Assembly: GCA_040882645.1 (NCBI GenBank)
Contig: JBBEAX010000034.1
Location: forward strand, 1-31,051
DNA from: JAUYIV01 sp040882645
GTDB taxonomy: Bacteria > Actinomycetota > Acidimicrobiia > Spongiisociales > UBA11373
Direction of reading: 5' to 3'
Length of the DNA stretch: 31,051 nt
Every line of letters begins with the position of its first letter. Within the stretch, counting starts at the first letter, position 1. Shown here in pieces: positions 6,523 through 13,648 of this stretch. The notes beneath the pieces were generated by a model. The model was not told where the DNA came from, did no database searches, and saw nothing but the letters and a program-made list of their open reading frames with translations. The translations under genes and the position numbers were made by a program.

Positions 6523-9025
6523 GCTGACGCTGCGCGGATTCCGGTCCTACGCCGACGACACCACCTTCGAATTCACCGGTCGGAGCCTGGTGGGGATCGT
6601 GGGGCCCATCGGCAGCGGGAAGTCGTCGATTCTCGATGCGGTGTCGTTCGCCCTCTACGGAAAGACCCCGCGCATCGCCGGAGAGACCAAGACGCTCATC
6701 AATCAGCGGAAGGACAGCCTCCACGTGTCCCTGTCCTTCGAAGTCGACGGCACCGTGTGGAAGGCGGTACGGGTGCTGCGACGCAACGGTGCGGCGGCGC
6801 ACACCCTCTACCGGGTAGAAGACGGCGAGGACCATGTGGTCGCCGACAAGGCGCGCGACATGGGGGAGAAGATCGAGGAGATCCTCGGCCTGGACTTCGA
6901 GGCGTTCCGCCGTTCGGTCCTCCTGGCGCAGAACCAGTTCGCCGGGTTCCTCGAAGCCACCGGGACCGACCGCAACAAGGTGCTCAAGGGGGTGTTCGGG
7001 TTCGATCGGCTTGACGCGATGCGGGAGGCGGTAAAGGCTCGCGTCGACCGCCTCGGCGGCCGGATGCAGGTGCTGGCCGATCGGCGCGAGACCGCAGAGT
7101 CGGATCGCAAGGACCTCGAGGAGAAGAAGAAGGCGCTGGTCGTCGCCGACGAGCGGGCTCACACCCTGGAGGCTTTGCGGGGCTCGGTCAACCAGGTAGA
7201 CGAAGTGCTGCGCGGCGCGGAAGAAAAGATGACCGCCGCCGCCAGGCGGGTTGCCACCCTCGATGCGCTCGCCGATGCGATCCCGGACCGGGAGTCGACC
7301 GAAGGTCTCTTCCGGGCGTCGACTGACGCGGACGCCGCCATGGCCGATGCCCTTGGATCGCTCTCCACCGCTGAGGCGGCCGCGGTCGGCGCGGCCTCCG
7401 CGCTGGAGGCTGCGATCGAGGCCGCCGGCGGACGCGAGGCGCTCGAAGCGGCCGCCGATCAGGTGGCCCGCCATCGGGCGGCCGTGGGGCGGGCAGAGTC
7501 GGAACTGAAGCGTCTCGCCGACCTGCGGGCCGCAGTGACCGAGGCGGAGAAGGGGCGCGATGCTGCCGAGGCAGCCCTGGCCGAGGCGAGCGCCGGCGAC
7601 GAGGCGGTGGCCGCCGCCGCCGAGAAGGCGGAGGCCGAGGACCAGGCTGCCCGCGATGTCCTCCACGCGGCGCACACGGCCGACCGGGCCCACTCGCTTC
7701 GCGCAGAATTGGCCGCTGGGGAGCCGTGTCCGGTGTGCGACCAGGTGGTGGCGAAGCTTCCCTCGAAACGGGCCGCCGCCAAGGTCGATGCCGCCGACAA
7801 GGCGGCGGCAAAGGCTGCCGCAGCGGCGGTGAAAGCGCGCGATGCCCGGGCGGCGGCGAGCACTCTCCTGGCCCAGCGCCGAGCCGAGCTCGAGGCGGCA
7901 CTCGCCCGGGTGGCGCAGTCCGTCGACGCCGCCAAGCTGGCCGGGGACACCGCGGAGGCGGCCTCATCCGCGGCGGCTGAGCTGGCGGCCGAGATTGCGA
8001 CGCTTCTGGGGAAGGGAGACCCTGCGGAGCAGCTGGCAACCCATCGAGCCGCGGTGTCGTCTGCCGAGAAGGCTCTCGCCGCGGCGCGGTCCGCCGAAGC
8101 AGAGGCGCGTAAGCGCGTCGAGACAGCGCGTGCTGCCCGGGAGAGCGCGGCGAAGCAAGTCGAACGCCTCCGCAACAACCTGGCGACCCTGGTGGGGCGC
8201 CTCGGAGCCGACATCGAGATCGGTGATGAGGTGGCCGAGGTGGAGGCGGGTTTGAAGTCGGTGCGAACGAATTGGATCGAAGCCCGCGCTGCCGCCGACG
8301 AGGAGCGCGCTCACGCCGAGAAAGAGGTCGAGGCCGCGAAGGCGGCCCGGGTGGAACTGCTCGAAGGCGCCGGCCTTGCGGCCCAGGACGACGTGATGGA
8401 GGCGGCGAAGGAGGCGGGCAAGGAGGCGACCGCTCTCGGAGCGACGGTGGAACACCTCGAGAAGCGTTTCGCCGAGATGGAGGCCCTGGCCGGGGAGGAG
8501 GCCGACCTGGTTGCCCAGGCCGGCCTGCTCGACCGGCTGCTCACCGATCTGCGTCCTTCGGGCTTTCTGGAATTCGTTCTCGACGAGCGCCGGCACGACC
8601 TGGCCGACCTCGCCGGTGCGCACCTCGAGACTCTCACAGCCAGCAGGTACCGATTCAGTGACGACGGGGAATTCAACATGGTGGATCTCGCCGCGGCCGA
8701 CGCGGTGCGGGCCCCGTCCTCGTTGAGCGGCGGCGAGACCTTCCTCGCCTCGTTGGCCCTCGCCCTGGCCCTTGCCGAGATCGTGGCCCGTGAGGGTGGC
8801 CGCCTCGACGCGTTCTTCCTCGATGAGGGCTTCGGCAGCCTCGACGTGGAGCACCTCGATCTGGCGATGCGGGGAATCGAACGCCTGGTTGCCACCGAGA
8901 CAGACAGGCTGGTGGTACTGGTCAGCCACGTTCCTGCGATGCGGGAGTGGATCGAGGATCTCATCGTGCTCGACCGCGACGGGCTGACGGGGTCCACCCG
9001 GGTGGTGGAGGGGGCCTCACGATGA
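6509..9025 (+). CDS. sbcC: SbcC/Rad50-type SMC-like ATPase
   Basis: An 838-aa ATPase that gates the SbcD nuclease. The N-terminal half-domain carries LRGFRSY and Walker A GPIGSGKS (32-39) with the Q-loop in LLAQNQFAGFLEA. About 170-690 is Ala/Glu/Lys-rich coiled coil, interrupted by the zinc hook CPVC at 407-410, which dimerises two molecules through Zn. The C-terminal half carries the signature LSGGE (739-743), Walker B FFLDEGFGSLD (Asp772, Glu773) and the H-loop LVSHVPAM. At 838 aa it is shorter than E. coli SbcC (about 1,050), so the coiled coil is short. It overlaps sbcD by 14 bp and the next gene by 4 bp. Confidence 0.95.
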   Translation: MRPIELTLRGFRSYADDTTFEFTGRSLVGIVGPIGSGKSSILDAVSFALYGKTPRIAGETKTLINQRKDSLHVSLSFEVDGTVWKAVRVLRRNGAAAHTLYRVEDGEDHVVADKARDMGEKIEEILGLDFEAFRRSVLLAQNQFAGFLEATGTDRNKVLKGVFGFDRLDAMREAVKARVDRLGGRMQVLADRRETAESDRKDLEEKKKALVVADERAHTLEALRGSVNQVDEVLRGAEEKMTAAARRVATLDALADAIPDRESTEGLFRASTDADAAMADALGSLSTAEAAAVGAASALEAAIEAAGGREALEAAADQVARHRAAVGRAESELKRLADLRAAVTEAEKGRDAAEAALAEASAGDEAVAAAAEKAEAEDQAARDVLHAAHTADRAHSLRAELAAGEPCPVCDQVVAKLPSKRAAAKVDAADKAAAKAAAAAVKARDARAAASTLLAQRRAELEAALARVAQSVDAAKLAGDTAEAASSAAAELAAEIATLLGKGDPAEQLATHRAAVSSAEKALAAARSAEAEARKRVETARAARESAAKQVERLRNNLATLVGRLGADIEIGDEVAEVEAGLKSVRTNWIEARAAADEERAHAEKEVEAAKAARVELLEGAGLAAQDDVMEAAKEAGKEATALGATVEHLEKRFAEMEALAGEEADLVAQAGLLDRLLTDLRPSGFLEFVLDERRHDLADLAGAHLETLTASRYRFSDDGEFNMVDLAAADAVRAPSSLSGGETFLASLALALALAEIVAREGGRLDAFFLDEGFGSLDVEHLDLAMRGIERLVATETDRLVVLVSHVPAMREWIEDLIVLDRDGLTGSTRVVEGASR

Positions 9026-10161
9026 GCGGTCCGCTGCGCGGGATCGAGGTCGTCGAGGTGGCGTCGATCGGGCCCGGGCCGTTCGCGGCAATGGTGCTCG
9101 CCGATCTCGGGGCGACGGTGACCCGGGTGGAGCGCAAGGGAGCAGGCCCGCCCATCGTGCCCGACGACGTGATGCTGCGTGGGCGCGCCGCCTCGATCGC
9201 CGTCGACCTGAAGGACCCCGCCGGCCTCGAGGTGCTGCTTCGCCTGATCGAACGGTCGGACATCCTGGTCGAGGGCTTTCGGCCCGGCGTCATGGAACGC
9301 CTCGGGGCCGGGCCCAAGGAGTGCCTGGATCGGAATCCCCGCCTCGTTTACGGGCGGATCACCGGCTGGGGGCAGGAGGGCCCCCGGGCAGCACAAGCGG
9401 GTCACGACATCGACTACATCGCAGTGGCCGGGGCGCTCCATCCGATCGGCCCCGCGGATGCTCCGCCGCCCCCACCGCTCAACCTGGTGGCCGACTTCGG
9501 CGGAGGGGGAATGCTGCTGGTGGCCGGCCTGCTCGCCGCCCTCGTGGAGCGAGCCGGGTCGGATCGGGGGCAGGTGGTGGACGCGGCGATGGTCGACGGT
9601 GCTGCATTGCTCACGGCGATGTTTCACGGGCTGGCCGCCGGGGGGCTGTGGACCGAGGCACGCGGGAGCAATCTGCTCGACGGGGGGGCGCCGTTCTACC
9701 GCTGCTACCGCACCGCCGACGGCGAGTTCATGGCGGTGGGTGCGCTCGAACCGCAGTTTTACGAGGAGCTCCTCGATGGTCTGGGGCTTTCCGGTGAAGA
9801 CCTCCCCGGGCAATACGACCGTGACGGCTGGCCCGTACTGGCGACGCGGTTCGAGGTGGCCTTTGCGGCCCGGACGCGGGCGGACTGGACCGAGGTCTTC
9901 GACGGCATCGATGCATGCGTGGCGCCGGTGCTGTCGATGTCCGAGGCCCCGAATGAACCGCACGCGACGGCGCGGCGTGGTTTTGTCGAACTGTCGGGTC
10001 TCCACCAGCCGGCGCCGGCGCCGCGGTTCTCACGGACGCCGGCACCCGATCCCCAGCCTGCTCGACGGCCGGGTGGGGATGCCGCGACGGTGTTGGAGCG
10101 GCTCGGATACGACGCCACGGAGATCGCGTCGTTGTTCGACGGTCCGGTGGGGCGGTCCTAG
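9022..10161 (+). CDS. CaiB/BaiF CoA-transferase family, alpha-methylacyl-CoA racemase-like
   Basis: A 379-aa member of CoA-transferase family III. The three residues used by the M. tuberculosis racemase MCR have counterparts here: His128 in AGHDIDYIA, Asp158 in NLVADFGGGGMLL, and Glu243 in GALEPQFYEEL. This supports 2-methylacyl-CoA racemase activity (epimerising branched acyl-CoAs before beta-oxidation) over a CoA transfer reaction. It starts in the ATGA overlap with the sbcC stop, so it is co-translated with a DNA-repair operon to which it has no obvious link. Its TAG shares a CTAG with the stop codon of the convergent ABC permease gene. A role as another family III CoA-transferase remains possible. 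Confidence 0.85.
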   Translation: MSGPLRGIEVVEVASIGPGPFAAMVLADLGATVTRVERKGAGPPIVPDDVMLRGRAASIAVDLKDPAGLEVLLRLIERSDILVEGFRPGVMERLGAGPKECLDRNPRLVYGRITGWGQEGPRAAQAGHDIDYIAVAGALHPIGPADAPPPPPLNLVADFGGGGMLLVAGLLAALVERAGSDRGQVVDAAMVDGAALLTAMFHGLAAGGLWTEARGSNLLDGGAPFYRCYRTADGEFMAVGALEPQFYEELLDGLGLSGEDLPGQYDRDGWPVLATRFEVAFAARTRADWTEVFDGIDACVAPVLSMSEAPNEPHATARRGFVELSGLHQPAPAPRFSRTPAPDPQPARRPGGDAATVLERLGYDATEIASLFDGPVGRS

Positions 10162-11330
10162 CCCTCGGCCAGCTCCCCAGCCGCCTTCCACGCTTGCCGC
10201 AGCTTCACGCGGCCCCCGGACGACAGCAGGCCGCCCGCGTAGATGCGAGCGGCTACGCGAATCACCAGGACGGTGCCGATCACGGTCATTGCCACTCCGA
10301 GCAGCAGCTCTCCGGCCGGGACCCCCAGCCCGAGGCGGGCTGGGTAGGCGATCGGGGCGATCGGGGGAAGCAGCGACAAGAGACGCGATGTCAGGGAGTC
10401 GGGTGATGGCAGGATGACCGTGAAGGTGACGAGGTAGGCGACTAGCCCGACCATCGCGACGGGTGTGGTGGCCGCCTGGGCGTCCTCGGAGCGGGCGACG
10501 AGTGACCCGCCGGCGGCGAACAGCGCCGCATAGAACCCGAACCCCAGGATGAACCAGACCACCGACCAGGCGGCGGTGGGATAGGTGGACGCCGGGAGGT
10601 CGATGGTGCCAACCAGCGCGGCCGCGCCGAGCCCGAGCAGCAGGAGCACGGCCAGCTGCAGCAACCCCAGAAGCCCGATTCCGATGATCTTGCCGGTGAG
10701 CAGCGAACGGACGCTGGTCGACGACAGGAGCAGTTCGACGATTCGGTTCGATTTCTCCTCCAGCACCCCGAGCAGCACCCACTGCCCGTAGATCGTGATC
10801 ACAGTGAACAGCAGCACCACCGTGATGAACCCGACGGCGCTGGCCCCGTCGTCTGTCGGGTCGGTCGCCTGGACGGTGATGTCGGCCGCCTCGAGGAGGA
10901 CGGAGGGGTCGAGACCGCCCGCCCCCAACCGCTCGATCAGGCGCGCCTGAGTGAGCGCGGTGGTGAGAAGATCCGCGATCCCCGAGTTCGCCGACCGTAC
11001 GACGATCGTGTCGCGGCCGATGATCGCCCCGTCGGCGTCCCCGTTGGCGACGGCCCGCAGGGCTGAGTCGCTGTCATCGGCGGTGGCCACCTCCACCGAC
11101 GCGTTGTCCGGAGCAGAAGCCACGAGGGCCTGGCCGACTCCAGGAGGGTTCTCGCCGGCCACGACCACCCGGTAGGTGGTCTCGCTGCCCGACACGAGGG
11201 CCGTGATGACGATGGACACCGCAACCATCAAGAGAGTCACCGCAGTGGACACGACGAAGACCCGACTCTTGGCCCGTTCGGTGGCTTCGCGTTTCGCCAC
11301 CAGGTAGGTGGCGCGACCCGCCGCGCTCAT
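10158..11330 (-). CDS. ABC-2 type (NatB-like) exporter permease
   Basis: A 390-aa membrane protein. One N-terminal membrane helix (about 25-47, VFVVSTAVTLLMVAVSIVI) is followed by an extracytoplasmic region of about 150 residues (GSETTYRVVV onward), then a cluster of about five helices from residue 180 (GFITVVLLFTVITIYGQWVL, LLGLLQLAVLLLLGLG, and others). The sequence EEKSNRIVELLLSSTSVRSLLTGKIIG between helices is typical of NatB/ABC-2 permeases. The start overlaps the ATPase stop by 4 bp, so it is the second gene of a two-gene unit. The substrate cannot be told; characterised NatAB systems export Na+, others drugs or lipids. Confidence 0.87.
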   Translation of the reverse strand: MSAAGRATYLVAKREATERAKSRVFVVSTAVTLLMVAVSIVITALVSGSETTYRVVVAGENPPGVGQALVASAPDNASVEVATADDSDSALRAVANGDADGAIIGRDTIVVRSANSGIADLLTTALTQARLIERLGAGGLDPSVLLEAADITVQATDPTDDGASAVGFITVVLLFTVITIYGQWVLLGVLEEKSNRIVELLLSSTSVRSLLTGKIIGIGLLGLLQLAVLLLLGLGAAALVGTIDLPASTYPTAAWSVVWFILGFGFYAALFAAGGSLVARSEDAQAATTPVAMVGLVAYLVTFTVILPSPDSLTSRLLSLLPPIAPIAYPARLGLGVPAGELLLGVAMTVIGTVLVIRVAARIYAGGLLSSGGRVKLRQAWKAAGELAEG

Positions 11331-12208
11331 CTGATCGCCTCCCGGAAGATCTCGGACAGGTAGGGAGGTCCGAAGCTGAACGATTCGACCTTTCCGGCAC
11401 TCGCCGCCGCGGCGAGAAGTGCGTTCGGGTCGAAGGTCTCCGGGACCATGTACACCCTGGTCCCGTCGGCCTCGCGGATGAGCTCACCGGCGGGGGGTGC
11501 CCAGGTGGCCGATGGGTCGGCGAACCTGACCTCCATGCGACGGCGGGGTGCCTGACTGCGGACCCCGGCGAGGGTTCCGGTGAGGACCACCTGCCCGCGG
11601 TTGATGATGGCGACGTCGTCGCACACGTCTTCGACCAGATCGAGTTGATGAGATGAGAAGAGCACCGCGGCCCCCTCGGCGGCGCGGGCGCGGATGACCT
11701 CGGTCATCGAGTCGACGCCGGTGGGATCGAGCCCGGAGAACGGCTCGTCGAGTACCAGCAGTTCAGGCGAGTGGATCAGCGACGCTGCCACCTGCGCCCG
11801 CTGCTGGTTTCCATGGGAGAGGTTCTCCAGCCGTTCGTCGGTGCGGCCGCCGAGGCCGAGACGCTCGAGCACCTCGGTGGTGGCACGATCGGCGGCACCC
11901 CGTTCCATCCCCCGAAGCTGGGCGAACCAGGAGATCTGCGCGGATACCTTCATCTTCGGATACAGGCCGCGCTGTTCGGGCATGTAGCCGAATCGCCGCC
12001 TTGCCGCCGCGTCGATCGGCTTGTCATTCCAGGTGACGGTCCCATGGTCGAGGGCCACCAGGCCAAAGATGGATCGCATCGCGGTCGTCTTGCCGGCGCC
12101 GTTCGGTCCGAGGAAGCCGAGAATCCTGCCGGGCTGCGCCCGCAGGGTCGCCTCGTCGAGGGCGACGATGTCCCCGAAGCGCTTGCTCAGTTGGTCGAGT
12201 TCGAGCAT
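11327..12208 (-). CDS. ABC exporter ATP-binding subunit (NatA-like)
   Basis: A 293-aa ATPase with Walker A GPNGAGKTT (34-42), Q-loop MPEQRGLY, signature LSHGNQQ (Ser-His in place of the usual Ser-Gly-Gly), Walker B LLVLDEPFSGLD and a switch His in LFSSHQLD. The last 70 residues form the extra domain common in NatA/DrrA-type subunits. It is transcribed away from the ychF-like gene, with a 53-bp gap between the two starts, and is coupled to the permease by a 4-bp overlap. Confidence 0.92.
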   Translation of the reverse strand: MLELDQLSKRFGDIVALDEATLRAQPGRILGFLGPNGAGKTTAMRSIFGLVALDHGTVTWNDKPIDAAARRRFGYMPEQRGLYPKMKVSAQISWFAQLRGMERGAADRATTEVLERLGLGGRTDERLENLSHGNQQRAQVAASLIHSPELLVLDEPFSGLDPTGVDSMTEVIRARAAEGAAVLFSSHQLDLVEDVCDDVAIINRGQVVLTGTLAGVRSQAPRRRMEVRFADPSATWAPPAGELIREADGTRVYMVPETFDPNALLAAAASAGKVESFSFGPPYLSEIFREAIR

Positions 12209-12247
12209 CCGTTCCTGGCTGACGGCAGGGCGATGCTACCGCCTCGG

Positions 12248-12253
12248 TACCAT
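12248..12253 (+). promoter_or_regulatory. Putative -10 box of the ychF-like gene
   Basis: TACCAT ends 8 nt before the TTG start at 12262, with no ribosome-binding site between them. A poor CTGACG upstream (12219-12224) is too far away (23 bp) for a standard -35. Confidence 0.35.
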
Positions 12254-12261
12254 GGCTCTTC

Positions 12262-13332
12262 TTGGCCCGCCTCGCTCTCATCGGTCTGCCCAACGTCGGA
12301 AAGACGACGCTCTTCAACGCGCTCACCGGACTGGGCGCTCCCACGGCCGCGCATCCCTTTTCCACCACCGAGCCCAATGTCGGTGTGGCCAAGATCCCCG
12401 ACGACCGCCTCGAGCGCGCCGCGGTGGTGGAGGCGTCGGCGAAGGTGGTCCACGCGACCCTCGACCTCCTCGACCTGCCGGCGATGTCGCCGGGCGGCTC
12501 CTCCTTCGCCGCCCAGTTCGTCGGGCGGCTCCGCGAGATGGATGCACTGGCCGTGGTGTTGCGGGCGTTCGAGGACGAGTCGGTCCCAGACGCCGAATCG
12601 GGTACCGACCCGGTCGTCCAGGCGGAAACCTTGCTGCTCGAACTGGTGCTCGCCGACGCGGAGGTGTTCGAGCGGCGCGTTGGGAAGGCCGCGAAGGAGG
12701 CCACGGCCGATGCCACCAAGAAGGGTGCGGCCGCCGCCATCGCCAAGGGATCCGAAATGCTTGCCGGCGGCAGACCGCTGCGGGAGGGCGTATGGGACGA
12801 AGGCGAGCTCGCCGCATTCCGCGACCTTGCGCCGTTGACGCTCAAGCCATGCGTGTGGGTGGTCAACGCCGGCGAGGACGATGCTCCCGAGAAGCTGCAG
12901 GCCGCGGTGGAAGCGGCGGTCCCGGCAGGCGACGTCGTGGTGGTCGTTAGCGCCGCCATCGAGGAAGAGGCTTCCCGGCTCGACCCCGCCGACCGGCAGG
13001 AACTTTACGAAGGGCTTGGCCTGGGGGAGGGGGCCCTCGCTCGCATGGTCCAAGCCACTTACCGCGCCCTCGGACTGCTTTCGTTCTTCACGGTCGGACC
13101 GAAAGAGTCTCACGCCTGGACCGTTCGTGCGGGTGCCTCGGCCAAAGAGGCGGCCGGCAAGATCCACTCTGACCTCGAACGGGGTTTCATCCGCGCCGAA
13201 GTGGCACCCATCGAAACCGTGATCGACGCCGGAGGATGGGACTCGGCGAAAGCTGCCGGCCTCATCCGCCTCGAAGGCAAGGACTACCCCGTCGCCGAAG
13301 GCGACGTGATCGTGGTGCGCTTCTCGGTGTAG
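12262..13332 (+). CDS. ychF: Divergent YchF/Obg-like P-loop ATPase
   Basis: A 356-aa protein of the YchF (OLA1) group, ribosome-associated P-loop ATPases. Walker A/G1 is GLPNVGKTT (8-16), with the family's FSTTEPNVG switch I block at 33-41. G4 is Asn202-Ala-Gly-Glu205, the NxxE form that makes YchF prefer ATP. The C-terminal TGS domain (about 275-356, AGASAKEAAGKIHSDLERGF and EGKDYPVAEGDVIVVRF) is complete. The G3 block is not: where YchF has DIAGL(VKGA) this protein has Asp71-Leu-Pro-Ala74-Met, with the Gly lost and the following loop shortened. The start is TTG 12262; no ATG or GTG is available in frame before the P-loop. It could be a second, altered YchF with another normal copy elsewhere. 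Confidence 0.82.
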   Translation: MARLALIGLPNVGKTTLFNALTGLGAPTAAHPFSTTEPNVGVAKIPDDRLERAAVVEASAKVVHATLDLLDLPAMSPGGSSFAAQFVGRLREMDALAVVLRAFEDESVPDAESGTDPVVQAETLLLELVLADAEVFERRVGKAAKEATADATKKGAAAAIAKGSEMLAGGRPLREGVWDEGELAAFRDLAPLTLKPCVWVVNAGEDDAPEKLQAAVEAAVPAGDVVVVVSAAIEEEASRLDPADRQELYEGLGLGEGALARMVQATYRALGLLSFFTVGPKESHAWTVRAGASAKEAAGKIHSDLERGFIRAEVAPIETVIDAGGWDSAKAAGLIRLEGKDYPVAEGDVIVVRFSV

Positions 13333-13387
13333 GGCCTCGCTTCGCTCGGCCCGCAATGCGCAATGCGCAATGCGCTATTCGCAATTC
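13332..13387. repeat. Modular repeat: core plus five 7-mers (GCAATGC type)
   Basis: A forward core (13332-13352; GGGCC and GGCCC ends around TCGCTTCGCTC) runs straight into five 7-mers: GCAATGC three times, GCTATTC and GCAATTC (13353-13387). The core begins on the last base of the ychF-like stop codon. Confidence 0.85.
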
Positions 13388-13418
13388 GAAAGACGCGGAA
13401 CGAGGTGCTCGCGCGTTT

Positions 13419-13459
13419 CTCCCCCCGGAGGGGGGAGTACCCCGAAGGGGGGAGGGGGG
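13419..13459. repeat. G/C-run hairpin repeat with central GTAC
   Basis: A C6-GGA-G6 hairpin followed by GGGGAGTACCCC and another G run. Close relatives occur at about 84-102, 28859-28890 and 29226-29250. It may terminate transcription weakly but has no T tract. The 13333-13648 gap of 316 bases contains only this and the neighbouring repeats, plus the promoter of the next gene. Confidence 0.65.
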
Positions 13460-13502
13460 CGCTCAGACCAAACGAACACAAGGAGCCTGGTCCCCTCTTG
13501 CT

Positions 13503-13590
13503 GAAGGCGGAAGGCGGAAGGCGAGCCAAGAGCCAAGAGCGAGTAGAGGTTTCTTGGCTCTTGACTCTTGATTCTTGATTCTTGGCTCTC
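13503..13590. repeat. Heptamer-array inverted repeat (GAAGGCG, AGCCAAG / CTTGGCT)
   Basis: Three GAAGGCG words (13503-13523), two AGCCAAG words plus a variant (13524-13544), and after an 8-nt spacer five 7-mers CTTGGCT, CTTGACT, CTTGATT, CTTGATT, CTTGGCT (13553-13587). AGCCAAG is the exact complement of CTTGGCT, so the two arrays can pair as a hairpin. It lies just upstream of the RCK/USP gene promoter. Confidence 0.8.
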
Positions 13591-13601
13591 TTTGCCTCGG
13601 G

Positions 13602-13646
13602 CATAATGTTCCGACCTGCTGCGGCGGGTTGTCACGCCAAGGAGGG
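13602..13646 (+). promoter_or_regulatory. -10 box and strong ribosome-binding site of the RCK/USP gene
   Basis: CATAAT at 13602-13607 matches the -10 consensus at 5 of 6 positions. A strong AAGGAGGG (13639-13646) sits 2 nt before the ATG at 13649, giving a leader of about 35 nt. This is one of the few genes here with a classical Shine-Dalgarno. The -35 region would fall in the heptamer array. Confidence 0.55.
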
Positions 13647-13648
13647 CA

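Noticed and set aside
2047..10161. HerA-based antiphage defence island
   Set aside because: Known HerA defence pairs carry Sir2 or DUF4297 effectors. Here HerA is with NurA, SbcD and SbcC, so repair is the simpler reading. Only the adjacent MNT/HEPN pair hints at defence.
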